From assembly GCF_030413175.1 (NCBI RefSeq), contig NZ_CP129212.1, positions 3,410,001 through 3,474,000 of the forward strand: DNA of 64,000 bases, read 5' to 3'. The notes below the pieces were generated by a model, which did not search any database, was not told the origin of the DNA, and worked only from the letters and a program-made list of their open reading frames with translations. Source of the stretch: Bradyrhizobium roseum. GTDB taxonomy: Bacteria; Pseudomonadota; Alphaproteobacteria; Rhizobiales; Xanthobacteraceae. Made by a program: the position numbers and the translations under genes. Shown here in pieces: positions 1 through 6,557 of this stretch (position 1 is the stretch's first letter; each line of letters opens with the position of its first letter).

Positions 1-1061
1 GATCGCAATTTGGCGCGAGCGCGCTTGTCGAGTCGGACGGTCATGGCCTGATGTCGTTTTGAGTTTGACTGAAGAAGCTCCGGAACATTGAACACCAGCT
101 TGCCTGCCATTCCATAGCTCGGGTCTTGGTAGTCTATGTCCCAAGTAAAAAATGCGCTGTTCGCTCGATGATGACATTCCTTGTACCGCAGTCCTGATTT
201 GCAAGGGCACAGCTTATTGCGTCCGACCAACGGCACCGCCAGAAACGGTCCGTTGTCTACGGCCGTGCTGTATGTCATGGCATTATTTCCCCGAACGTTC
301 GGTGGGGTGGCAACAATCTCGGCTGGATAGTAGATCGAACGCTGCGGCGCCAGAACGTGGTAATCGCACGTTGCGGGGGTCGCCCAACTGTTCGGGAAGG
401 TGATGCTGCTGACTTGGCCTCCTATAATCCTGCTGCGCTTGGAGGCCTTTTGAACGAGCCGTACAAGTCTCGCACGGACGGCGAGTGCTGTCAGCCTGGG
501 GGCCTGCTCTCTCAGTTCGATGAACTGATCCCCATCAAGTGCTGTCGTGTCTCCGATCGCAAATCCCCAAGAAGCAAGGTCCTCCGGGAAATCTGCGAAG
601 AATGGCCGAAATTCGTCCCATGCTTCAGCCGCATCTTCGCCCGTTTCCAGATTTTGAAAATTCGAGATAAACCCGAACGTTGGACGGTCGACTTCATACC
701 GCCGGCGGAAGCCGATCATCAGCAGGCTGAACCGGCGCAGGCGGCGCGAAATTCCCCGAATTTGCGGGTCTTTGAGAAAGTCGGCGTTCAATCGCTCCGT
801 TAAACGGGAGAAAAGGTGAGGGGGGGTAAGGAGAAAATCCGGCAAGGCGCATGATCTGATATGGTCAAGAAGCCTGATTTTTGAGTTGTATCGGCCGGCC
901 GTCGCCAGCCCGGAAAAACTGATCGCCACTCGCGCTTCGCGGGTCATCAAGAGGCACATTTTGTCAAATTCGTCGTTTGCTTGGAATCCGTTGGCGCTGG
1001 TTCGCCGATCGGAAACAAGGCACGTAAACTCGCGTGTTAAGATCCCCAGGCCCAGTGTCAT
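1..1061 (-). CDS. Proteasome-like Ntn-hydrolase protein with SEC-C zinc motif (partial, runs off left edge)
   Basis: Read by hand: an uninterrupted minus-strand frame of 353 codons from ATG at 1061 to the window edge, so the C-terminus is missing. A good ribosome site (GGGAGG, 8 nt before the ATG) fixes the start. If Met1 is removed, Thr becomes residue 1, followed by Asp17 (in LVSDRR) and Lys33 (in EFDK). This is the exact spacing of the proteasome beta/HslV catalytic residues. A SFSGLAT stretch about 17 residues later and an IIGG turn after a helix also fit the fold. Around residues 285-298 a CPC-x8-CHH motif is a SEC-C zinc-binding motif. Its codon use is more AT-rich than neighbouring genes. 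The coding frame is certain, the fold is inferred, and the substrate is unknown. Confidence 0.8.
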   Translation of the reverse strand, partial: MTLGLGILTREFTCLVSDRRTSANGFQANDEFDKMCLLMTREARVAISFSGLATAGRYNSKIRLLDHIRSCALPDFLLTPPHLFSRLTERLNADFLKDPQIRGISRRLRRFSLLMIGFRRRYEVDRPTFGFISNFQNLETGEDAAEAWDEFRPFFADFPEDLASWGFAIGDTTALDGDQFIELREQAPRLTALAVRARLVRLVQKASKRSRIIGGQVSSITFPNSWATPATCDYHVLAPQRSIYYPAEIVATPPNVRGNNAMTYSTAVDNGPFLAVPLVGRNKLCPCKSGLRYKECHHRANSAFFTWDIDYQDPSYGMAGKLVFNVPELLQSNSKRHQAMTVRLDKRARAKLR

Positions 1062-1169
1062 GGGTGGTACCTCCCGATCCGTCAGCATATGCTAGATTGG
1101 CGCTCGGGAAGAGGCGCTGGGATTGCTTGGGCACTTAATGCACCGGAAATGCTGTGCGCCGGCAGAAGC

Positions 1170-1370
1170 TTATTGAGCCTGACCGTCTATCGGAAACAGG
1201 CTCTGCTGCATGTTGGCTTGTAAGTTCTTGGTCGAGAGCAGCTCGACCTTGTCGCCGGCGTGGACGATCGCTTTGGTAATGCCGCGCCGGGCGCGGTCCT
1301 CGAGCGAACCCGAGATCCAGCCGGCGCGGCCGCGGAGGGCACCGCGGAGGACGATGATTTCAGTTTTCAC
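1170..1370 (-). CDS. Small hypothetical protein of the integrated element
   Basis: A 66-residue protein if it starts at GTG 1370 (VKTEIIVLRG). A longer upstream ATG exists at 1481, but it would run through the preceding gene. The GTG overlaps the end of the upstream gene by 11 bases, as expected for translational coupling in this packed operon. I recognise no family. The sequence is basic in the middle and has no membrane segment. It is the last small gene before the 108-base gap that precedes the proteasome-like gene. The reading frame is plausible from context; no function can be given. Confidence 0.5.
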   Translation of the reverse strand: MKTEIIVLRGALRGRAGWISGSLEDRARRGITKAIVHAGDKVELLSTKNLQANMQQSLFPIDGQAQ

Positions 1371-1569
1371 CTGAGGGGCGAGGCATGGCCTGGGCCTGGC
1401 GATCCAGGCACCACTTATTGATCTGCGTCGCGCAAATTCCGCCACCTTGGCCGAGCGTGTTGTGAACATGAATGGCAGCATTCTTGCCGAAATGCAGCCA
1501 TACGCCGTCGCGGCCGACGGCGACCGCCAGGTCGCACTGCTCGATCGGAAGCTGAATTGCCGTGTCCAT
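1360..1569 (-). CDS. Small hypothetical phage-type protein
   Basis: A 69-residue protein starting at ATG 1569, whose A is also the last base of the upstream TGA (TGATG overlap). An in-frame GTG lies one codon earlier. It begins MDTAIQLPIEQ and has two or three Cys and several His residues (HFGKNAAIHVH), but no recognisable metal motif. Its end overlaps the next gene's GTG start. Position in the chain of overlapping minus-strand genes is the main reason to accept it. The function is unknown. Confidence 0.5.
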   Translation of the reverse strand: MDTAIQLPIEQCDLAVAVGRDGVWLHFGKNAAIHVHNTLGQGGGICATQINKWCLDRQAQAMPRPSGEN

Positions 1570-1922
1570 CACTGCGCACCGTCGGCGAGGCGATCGCGCA
1601 GCGCGAAGCCCATCAGCGGCCAGAGCTGGCGGACGCCGTCGTCGTACGCAAATTTGCGGCCGAGGTCGGCGTTGAAGTTTTCCGGCGACGCCGGCGCGCT
1701 CTTTCCGACGATGGTGAAGCCGTTTTTCAGCACCATCAGGCAGACCGTCAGCACCTCGAGCTGGCGCGGAACGTGCCGGCCGACCGGCTGCGTCAGCACT
1801 GCAGCCTGATGGCCGGTGAAGTAGAACGTGTGCTCGATCGCACCTTCGATGTTGGCGAGGGTGACGCGCGGCGCGACGGCAACAGCCGCGGCCGCGGCGT
1901 CAGAAGCCTGCAGGCTGTCCAT
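1569..1922 (-). CDS. Phage protein of the N4 gp49 / Sf6 gp66 family
   Basis: This is a 117-residue protein. The pattern RVTLANIEGAIEHTFYF, then LKNGFTIVGKSA, then ENFNADLGRKFAYDDG and WPLMGFALRDRL matches the small phage family named after N4 gp49 and Sf6 gp66, whose molecular role is not known to me. An Ala-rich stretch near residues 8-18 is probably linker. It overlaps the upstream gene by 23 bases and the downstream one by 1 base, so it belongs to the same transcript as the ATPase upstream. It is the clearest sign that this stretch is phage-derived. Confidence 0.8.
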   Translation of the reverse strand: MDSLQASDAAAAAVAVAPRVTLANIEGAIEHTFYFTGHQAAVLTQPVGRHVPRQLEVLTVCLMVLKNGFTIVGKSAPASPENFNADLGRKFAYDDGVRQLWPLMGFALRDRLADGAQ

Positions 1923-2391
1923 GGGAGGTTTCCTCGGTTGGCGGCTTCGGTGGCGTGCCTGACGGTACCGGCGGGCTTTCCAGCGCGCCCAGGCGCTGGA
2001 ACACGCCGTCGAACGTCGACGTCAGCCAGCTGCCGAGCTCGGAGAACTTGGCCTCGGTGCCGGTGGCGATCGAATCGAGCGCGCTGTGGATGGACGTGAG
2101 CTGCTCGGGTGTCAGAGTAGGCACTGCCGGCGTCTCGTGCCTGGCAGCCTGGCCCTTCTGGAACGGCATCCAGCAGGCGTAGGCGGTTTCCGGCTCGGCG
2201 TCGTCATCCTGCAGCAGCTGGACGTTTTGGGCGGCGTAGGTGGTGCCATCGCCGTGGCTGACGGTGAGATTGACACAGCGCTCGCCGAGCACCTTGGCCA
2301 CCATCGCGGCAAGCGGCTGACCGTTCGGGTCGCGGCCGACCTCGAGCGCGGGGAAGAACCAGACGATGCGGCCGGGGGCAGGCTGGATCAT
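1900..2391 (-). CDS. Hypothetical phage protein
   Basis: A 163-residue protein beginning MIQPAPGRIVWFFP. The N-terminal half (residues 1-80) resembles a small beta-rich phage protein type (GRIVWF, then VNLTVSHGDGTTY and NVQLLQDD) that I have seen beside gp49-like genes but cannot name. Residues 95-135 could form a helix, and the tail is Pro-rich (SPPVPSGTPPKPPTEE). It lies 10 bases after the upstream gene and overlaps the gp49-like gene downstream. It is probably a structural or accessory protein. Confidence 0.65.
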   Translation of the reverse strand: MIQPAPGRIVWFFPALEVGRDPNGQPLAAMVAKVLGERCVNLTVSHGDGTTYAAQNVQLLQDDDAEPETAYACWMPFQKGQAARHETPAVPTLTPEQLTSIHSALDSIATGTEAKFSELGSWLTSTFDGVFQRLGALESPPVPSGTPPKPPTEETSHGQPAGF

Positions 2392-2401
2392 GTCGACCTC
2401 G

Positions 2402-2773
2402 TTAGGTTGCGTGGAGTTCGGTGCGGACCTGCCCGTAAGAGGCCTTCTTGACGATCGGCTCGAGCCTGATCAGGCCATCGGCGATCAGCTTGTCGCGCTT
2501 CGGCTGTTTCAGGCCCTGCCAAGCGTCGATGACGATGATCGGGGCTTCGCCCATCGTGACGGCCGGCTTGGAAGGCGACACGGACACCCAGCCCAGGTTG
2601 GGGAACGTCTCGCGGAAGCTGCCGGCAACGTCCGCATCGATCTTCAGGAGATTCTTGATCTCCTTGATGCGCGCGAAGATTTCCGGGTTGTCGCGCTCGA
2701 TCTCGAGCAGCTCGCGGCAGAGCTCGACGCGGGTCGGAACCTTGGCTTTGGACTTAGCGGCGACGGGCGGCAT
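2402..2773 (-). CDS. Hypothetical phage-type protein
   Basis: A 123-residue protein starting at ATG 2773 (MPPVAAKSKAK), with AGGA five bases upstream. Ten residues of open frame lie upstream but have no better start. Residues 14-45 look helical and charged (ELLEIERDNPEIFARIKEI), followed by a strand-rich centre (WVSVSPSKPAV, PIIVIDAWQGL). I do not recognise the family. The first 130 bases overlap, in another frame, the end of the gene upstream. Confidence 0.65.
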   Translation of the reverse strand: MPPVAAKSKAKVPTRVELCRELLEIERDNPEIFARIKEIKNLLKIDADVAGSFRETFPNLGWVSVSPSKPAVTMGEAPIIVIDAWQGLKQPKRDKLIADGLIRLEPIVKKASYGQVRTELHAT

Positions 2774-3180
2774 GGCGGTCCTGGCGCGCGGGGAACGCGG
2801 CACAAGGCAACCGCGCGCGGGAGGGAGAATGTTCCATAACGCGTTAAAGAATGTTTACCTTGGTCGCCGATGGGGTCGAATTTATGCGCTTCCGGAGGTG
2901 GCAGCCGGAACCGGGAGGGCGATTCGTACGGCTTGTTCGAGCGCATGACGCTGTCTTCGTCCGTCAGCGTGTAGGAGAAGATCGAGCTGCCGCCGTACCA
3001 GTGCGTTTCCCAGCCATTGGCCGCGGCGTCGCCTTTGATCGGCACGTCGATGCGCAGCATTCTGGCGCCGAACCGCTCTTCCTCGCGCGCGCGGCCGGCG
3101 TGGCTGCGGTGACCGAAGATCTCCACGATCGCCCATTCCCAGCCGTCCGTCTCGGTCATCGCTGTCGTTGTCTCGTTCAT
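2644..3180 (-). CDS. Hypothetical phage protein (C-terminus overlaps next gene out of frame)
   Basis: The start is ATG 3180 (MNETTTAMTETDGW), 14 bases after the previous stop. Residues 14-95 are conserved-looking: WAIVEIFGHRSHAGRA, a run of acidic/basic residues, MLRIDVP, then a WYGGSSIFSYT stretch and FRLPPPE. This N-terminal part resembles a small phage protein type beginning with a W-x-E-x-x-IFGHR motif. From about residue 110 the frame becomes Ser/Arg/Pro-rich and continues through the next gene in another frame to 2644. The real protein probably ended near 2860 before a frameshift or stop loss. The N-terminal coding is credible; the tail is doubtful. Confidence 0.6.
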   Translation of the reverse strand: MNETTTAMTETDGWEWAIVEIFGHRSHAGRAREEERFGARMLRIDVPIKGDAAANGWETHWYGGSSIFSYTLTDEDSVMRSNKPYESPSRFRLPPPEAHKFDPIGDQGKHSLTRYGTFSLPRAVALCRVPRAPGPPCRPSPLSPKPRFRPASSSAASCSRSSATTRKSSRASRRSRIS

Positions 3181-3194
3181 GTCACTCACTCGCG

Positions 3195-3425
3195 TCATCG
3201 TCGCAATTCGCGCACGATCCAGCCTCGGCCAAGGAAGTCGCGGAAGCCGCCCCGATGCTGGAAATAGCCGGCTTCTCGCGCACGCTTGAACGCCTGGTAC
3301 TTGGCAGCCGCGGCGGTGCCAGCCTGCAGCTCGATCTCGCCGAGGCTGTCGCATCGGACGACGTACCACCTCACGGCAAGCCGCAGCTGGTTCGCGTTGC
3401 GGATCATTGGGCTGGTGCGTCTCAT
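3195..3425 (-). CDS. Small hypothetical phage protein
   Basis: A 76-residue basic protein whose ATG overlaps the upstream stop (ATGA). It has a strand-like RWYVVRCDSLGEIELQ segment followed by a helix (AAAAKYQAFKRAREAGYF) and a Gly/Arg-rich end (GGFRDFLGRGW). It may be a small nucleic-acid-associated protein, but no known domain is visible. It was chosen because of its tight coupling in the operon and codon use like its neighbours. Confidence 0.6.
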   Translation of the reverse strand: MRRTSPMIRNANQLRLAVRWYVVRCDSLGEIELQAGTAAAAKYQAFKRAREAGYFQHRGGFRDFLGRGWIVRELRR

Positions 3426-3688
3426 TGATCCTCGTTCCTGTTTTCGTCCAGCGTGAGGCGAATTTCCGGTGTCAGTTCGGCGTGGTGCCGGAGAATGTCG
3501 CCGAGATCGTCGACATCCTGGATCTCGCGCATCGAGCAGCCTTCCCAGAGCACGAGCTTCTCGTCGTCATCGCCGGCTTCTTCGGCCTTGCGAACGATCA
3601 CCTGGACGAAGAAGGTTTGCAACGGCGGGTCCCAGCCCACGATGACCTTGTTGAGCGGATCGAACGCCTCGATCTCGTGCCGGCTCAT
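3422..3688 (-). CDS. Small acidic hypothetical protein
   Basis: An 88-residue acidic protein starting at ATG 3688 (MSRHEIEAFDPLNKV), overlapping the DUF3307 gene stop by ATGA. Key stretches are VIVGWDPPLQTFFVQV and a highly acidic AGDDDEKLVLWEG. It shares its length and character with small phage proteins of unknown role. An upstream in-frame ATG at 3727 would lie well inside the previous gene and is less likely. Confidence 0.65.
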   Translation of the reverse strand: MSRHEIEAFDPLNKVIVGWDPPLQTFFVQVIVRKAEEAGDDDEKLVLWEGCSMREIQDVDDLGDILRHHAELTPEIRLTLDENRNEDQ

Positions 3689-4032
3689 GGTCGCACCGCC
3701 AGCAATGCAACCCAGAGCGCCTTGCACAGAAGGTGCAGAATTTGGTCGCCGTTATAGGTCAGGAGCCCGCGGCACTTTTCGTAATCGATGAGCGCATGCG
3801 TGAAGAATTCGCAGGCGGCAAGCCAGGGCGAGCCGGTAATGAACAACACGGCGGCGGCGTGAATCGTGGCGTGCGAGAGCAGTGCCAAAGGCCAAATCAT
3901 CTCACCGGCGACGAGGTCCAGGGTTGGGTTCTTGGCTTTGGAGAGCCAATCGCCTTGCAGCGGATAGTCACATAGCGCGTGGGCTGCGACCAAAAGGAAC
4001 AGCGTGTGCATCAGCTCGCCGTATTCACTCAT
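3685..4032 (-). CDS. DUF3307-family membrane protein
   Basis: A 115-residue integral membrane protein with three to four hydrophobic segments. The H-x-x-CDYPLQGDWL-x-x-K signature (residues 18-34) and the later FFTHALIDYEKC (residues 75-86) are characteristic of DUF3307. That family occurs in prophages and chromosomes and has no settled function. It starts at ATG 4032, overlapping the upstream stop (ATGA); a second Met at residue 8 is possible. It is coupled to its neighbours in the minus-strand operon. Confidence 0.75.
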   Translation of the reverse strand: MSEYGELMHTLFLLVAAHALCDYPLQGDWLSKAKNPTLDLVAGEMIWPLALLSHATIHAAAVLFITGSPWLAACEFFTHALIDYEKCRGLLTYNGDQILHLLCKALWVALLAVRP

Positions 4033-4325
4033 GCTGCTTCTCCCGCTTGCTTGATCAGGGCCTCGAGATCGTCGGCGATGCCTTGCGCGAGATCCGGCGC
4101 AGAGTTGCCAAACTGGTAGGAGCGCAGCGCATGCATCGCCGCTTTCAACGTCTCCACGACCTGATCGTGCGCGTTGACGTACAGGATCAGGTGATGTGCG
4201 AGGTCAAGCGCGTTTTCGCACTCGATCGTGATGGTGTGTTCCTCGCGGCCGTCGACGATCAGCACGGCCTCGTCGAACGGCGAGCGGTGATGATCGGAGA
4301 GCTCGATGCGCGGCAGGGTGGTCAT
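4029..4325 (-). CDS. Small hypothetical protein
   Basis: A 98-residue protein from ATG 4325 (MTTLPRIELSDHH), three bases after the ATPase stop. It contains an acidic strand-rich N-terminus (AVLIVDGREEHTITIE) and a helical C-terminal half (ALDLAHHLILYVNAHDQVVETL). I do not recognise a family. The very close spacing to the HerA-like ATPase suggests co-translation with it. Confidence 0.6.
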   Translation of the reverse strand: MTTLPRIELSDHHRSPFDEAVLIVDGREEHTITIECENALDLAHHLILYVNAHDQVVETLKAAMHALRSYQFGNSAPDLAQGIADDLEALIKQAGEAA

Positions 4326-4327
4326 GC

Positions 4328-6034
4328 TTAACCCATCAGTGAAGGCGAGCATCGGATATTACCGCCATCGGTTTCGATCAGACCTGGCGACCGCAGCCGG
4401 GAAATGTAGGTACCGAACGAACCGCCGCCGGCGGCCATGTTGATTTCGGCGGCGAGATCCTCGCGCGACGTCCAGTCCGGATAGCGCTTCGCGAGCGCGT
4501 CCAGCATCGGGCCGATGCTTTGGATTTTCGACTTCCAGAACGCGACGAGCTCGGGGCCGGGCGGCGGCAGCGGCACGACGCTGTCGCCGGCGGCCTCGAC
4601 GCCGGTTTCTGTGGCGAAGAATTCGTCGCCGCGGCGTTCGATGCAGCCGGCAGTGCGGAGGCGGGAGACGTAGGTGCCCCAGGTGCCACCCTTTCGCTTG
4701 AGGCCGGCGGCGATCGCCCATTGCGCCTCGGTCATGCCGGCGGGATGCACCGCGGCCAGGGCGGCGAGGGGGCGCCGCTCGGCGCCGAGTTTGAGGTTGC
4801 CGTCGCCACCCGCATCCACAGGCTTCGGCTTGCGTGGTGCCGTTGGAGGTGCCGGCCCGCGCATCGGGGTGTCCACGGTATTGCTTTTCACCGTTGGCGG
4901 GCCCGATTTCTGGAGTTCCTTGTCGACGATGGTGCGTTGAGACTTGATGTCCGCGACGGCGCGACTGAAGCCGACGCCGATCAAGGCGAGATGCTTGTCG
5001 AACGCCTCGTAGGCCGCGGCGCACCAGCCCAGGCCGCGCTTGAATCCGCGCACTTCGGCCGCGGCGATCGCGCCGGGATCCGCGGCCGGAGGTGCGGGCT
5101 TGCGCAGCTGTGCCTCGAGCTCGGCGACGCGCTTTTGCAGGATCTTCGGATCCTTGGCCGCGGCCTCGGTCCGGACCTGGGCGAACTTGGCCTGCAGCTT
5201 CTCGACGTCGATCGGCGCCAGGCGTTTTGCGGTTTTGCCGGTGCCCTGGACCTTGCTCGAATCGTAGGTCGACGGCATCGGAAAGGTGACGCGCTTGAGG
5301 AAGCCGGCCTCCGGCGACCACGCCCAGGCTTCGCCGGTTTTCAGGCTGGGCAGCGAGGCGATGATCTCCTTGCCGGTGTCCTTGTCGGCCTGGTCGGCGA
5401 TCCACTCCTCGACGGCCTTGCGGTCCTGCGGCGCGATCAGGCGCATCGCGACCAGCGTCTCGACCTGGGTCAGGCTGTCCTTGTGCACTTTCGCCGGACG
5501 CTGGCTGATCAGCACGATGCGCAGGCCGCGGGAGCGGCCGAGGCTGATCAGGTTGTTGGCCGCGTGCAGCATGTCCGGCATGGCGCCGGCTCCGCGGGTT
5601 CCCGCCTGCGGGGCGAACAGATGCGCCTCATCGATAACGAGCCGCAGCGGGCCGCGGTTGACCCGCAGGATAGTGTCGGCGAAGTCGGTAAAGAACCGCA
5701 TCCGCTCGCCGGTCTTGAGCCTCGTCGTGTCCAGGATCGCCGGCGTGGACGTCTCGCCGATCGCCTCGGCCATCATTTCGCCCTGGTTGGCCAAAAGCGG
5801 GAAATCGCCATGGTCACCGCCGAACACGTAGATCGGCAGACCCTTGCGCTTGCCGTCGGCGGCCAGGCGCAGCCCCCACCAGGCGCCGGTAGGGTCGATG
5901 ATGCAGACGCGCTCCTCGGCCGCGAGTGCGGGCTCGATGATGCCGCTCTTGGCGGAACCGGTCTTGCCGCTGCCGGTCTTGCCGACGAAGGCGATGTGAT
6001 GCTCGAGCGCCGACCGGGGGATCGGGTTTTTCAT
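4328..6034 (-). CDS. HerA/FtsK-type P-loop ATPase with duplicated C-terminal winged-helix-like repeats
   Basis: This 568-residue protein starts at ATG 6034 behind an AGGACGG site. Walker A is GKTGSGKTGSAKS (about residues 18-30), Walker B is LVIDEAHLFAP (about 132-142), and an RIVLISQRPAKV sensor-like stretch follows at about 175-186, as in HerA/DUF87 DNA-pumping or unwinding ATPases. Residues about 280-310 are probably coiled coil (LQAKFAQVRTEAAAK). Two similar units near the C-terminus (GTWGTYVSRLRTAGCIE, then SFGTYISRLRSPGLIE) look like tandem winged-helix domains. It heads the operon and is the gene closest to the att-like end. A role in DNA processing or transfer is inferred. Confidence 0.8.
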   Translation of the reverse strand: MKNPIPRSALEHHIAFVGKTGSGKTGSAKSGIIEPALAAEERVCIIDPTGAWWGLRLAADGKRKGLPIYVFGGDHGDFPLLANQGEMMAEAIGETSTPAILDTTRLKTGERMRFFTDFADTILRVNRGPLRLVIDEAHLFAPQAGTRGAGAMPDMLHAANNLISLGRSRGLRIVLISQRPAKVHKDSLTQVETLVAMRLIAPQDRKAVEEWIADQADKDTGKEIIASLPSLKTGEAWAWSPEAGFLKRVTFPMPSTYDSSKVQGTGKTAKRLAPIDVEKLQAKFAQVRTEAAAKDPKILQKRVAELEAQLRKPAPPAADPGAIAAAEVRGFKRGLGWCAAAYEAFDKHLALIGVGFSRAVADIKSQRTIVDKELQKSGPPTVKSNTVDTPMRGPAPPTAPRKPKPVDAGGDGNLKLGAERRPLAALAAVHPAGMTEAQWAIAAGLKRKGGTWGTYVSRLRTAGCIERRGDEFFATETGVEAAGDSVVPLPPPGPELVAFWKSKIQSIGPMLDALAKRYPDWTSREDLAAEINMAAGGGSFGTYISRLRSPGLIETDGGNIRCSPSLMG

Positions 6035-6087
6035 GGGTTCCGTCCTGGAATGAGCTGGGGACAACGCGACGCAACACGCACAAAAAA

Positions 6088-6121
6088 ATTTCCGACTCCG
6101 CGGTCAGGCAGAGTCGGAAAT
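6088..6121. repeat. 11-bp inverted repeat beside the element end
   Basis: ATTTCCGACTC at 6088-6098 is matched by its exact reverse complement at 6111-6121, with a 12-base loop. The arm GAGTCGGAAA recurs directly at 6153-6162, and a GC hairpin (GGCCGG/CCGGCC, 6133-6149) lies between. No gene covers this stretch between the ATPase start and the tRNA remnant. It could be a terminator, an integrase arm-site region, or part of an element-end structure. Confidence 0.6.
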
Positions 6122-6185
6122 GCGGGCTTAGGGGCCGGTTTTGCCGGCCGAAGAGTCGGAAAGGGTGTTGAGAACGCTAGAAAAG

Positions 6186-6237
6186 CGCCGCCCTGTCACG
6201 GCGGAGGCCGCGGGTTCGAGTCCCGTCTCTCGCGCCA
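6186..6237 (+). other. tRNA-Asp (GTC) 3' remnant, probable attachment site
   Basis: A perfect anticodon arm (CCGCC-CTGTCAC-GGCGG, anticodon GTC at 6195-6197), T-arm (CGGGTTCGAGTCCCG) and 3' acceptor ending in CCA (6235-6237) are present. The 5' side does not provide an acceptor strand pairing with CTCTCGC, and the D-arm sequence is aberrant. This is the usual footprint of a tRNA 3' end duplicated by site-specific integration. The element would lie to the left, with the intact tRNA beyond the window. I infer att status from structure only. Confidence 0.7.
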
Positions 6238-6284
6238 TCCCTCGATGGCTTGACGTCAATCTCAGTGATCGCCGCAAACAAAAA

Positions 6285-6309
6285 GGCCGCCCTCAAGGCG
6301 GCCGTTTTT
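6285..6309. terminator. Rho-independent terminator
   Basis: GGCCGCC (6285-6291), a 5-base loop, GGCGGCC (6297-6303), then GTTTTTA. A-rich sequence precedes the stem, so it can work in both directions. On the minus strand it sits 23 bases after the stop of the small gene at 6332-6526, which it probably terminates. Confidence 0.8.
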
Positions 6310-6331
6310 ATTTCAAGGCCAGCAGGATCGT

Positions 6332-6526
6332 TTAGCGGACCGTCGAGGTGTTCGAGCTGGTCACAACCACCGGCTTTCCGGCCTTCACCACCTGCGCGGT
6401 CTGGCTGTAATCGGCACCGGTACGGGCGGAGATGCCGAGCGCCGCCACGGCGATACCCGCCACCAAGGCGACGACCACGATCTTCAAATGCGTACTGCGG
6501 TCCGCAGAGTGGATTGAGTGGTTCAT
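6332..6526 (-). CDS. Small membrane-anchored hypothetical protein
   Basis: A 64-residue protein with one hydrophobic segment (residues 15-33, LKIVVVALVAGIAVAALGI) after a short polar His/Ser-rich N-terminus. The C-terminal half is polar, ends in a Thr/Ser-rich tail and probably lies in the periplasm. I recognise this as a small protein type found repeatedly in Bradyrhizobium genomes, without known function. It is the first chromosomal gene outside the element and has its own terminator. Confidence 0.75.
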   Translation of the reverse strand: MNHSIHSADRSTHLKIVVVALVAGIAVAALGISARTGADYSQTAQVVKAGKPVVVTSSNTSTVR

Positions 6527-6557
6527 GTGATGCCTCCCGGACGCCTGCCGCGCCCTG

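Noticed and set aside
357..803. Plus-strand 148-codon frame near the left edge
   Set aside because: The minus strand of the same region is an uninterrupted frame with a ribosome site, proteasome-like residues and a SEC-C motif, so the plus frame is a shadow.
6160..6237. Intact tRNA-Asp gene
   Set aside because: No upstream seven bases pair with the 3' acceptor strand CTCTCGC at a workable distance, and the D-arm does not fold normally.
4520..6253. 577-codon plus-strand frame opposite the ATPase gene
   Set aside because: The minus strand has intact Walker motifs, a good ribosome site and operon context. The plus frame runs through the tRNA remnant and has no motifs.
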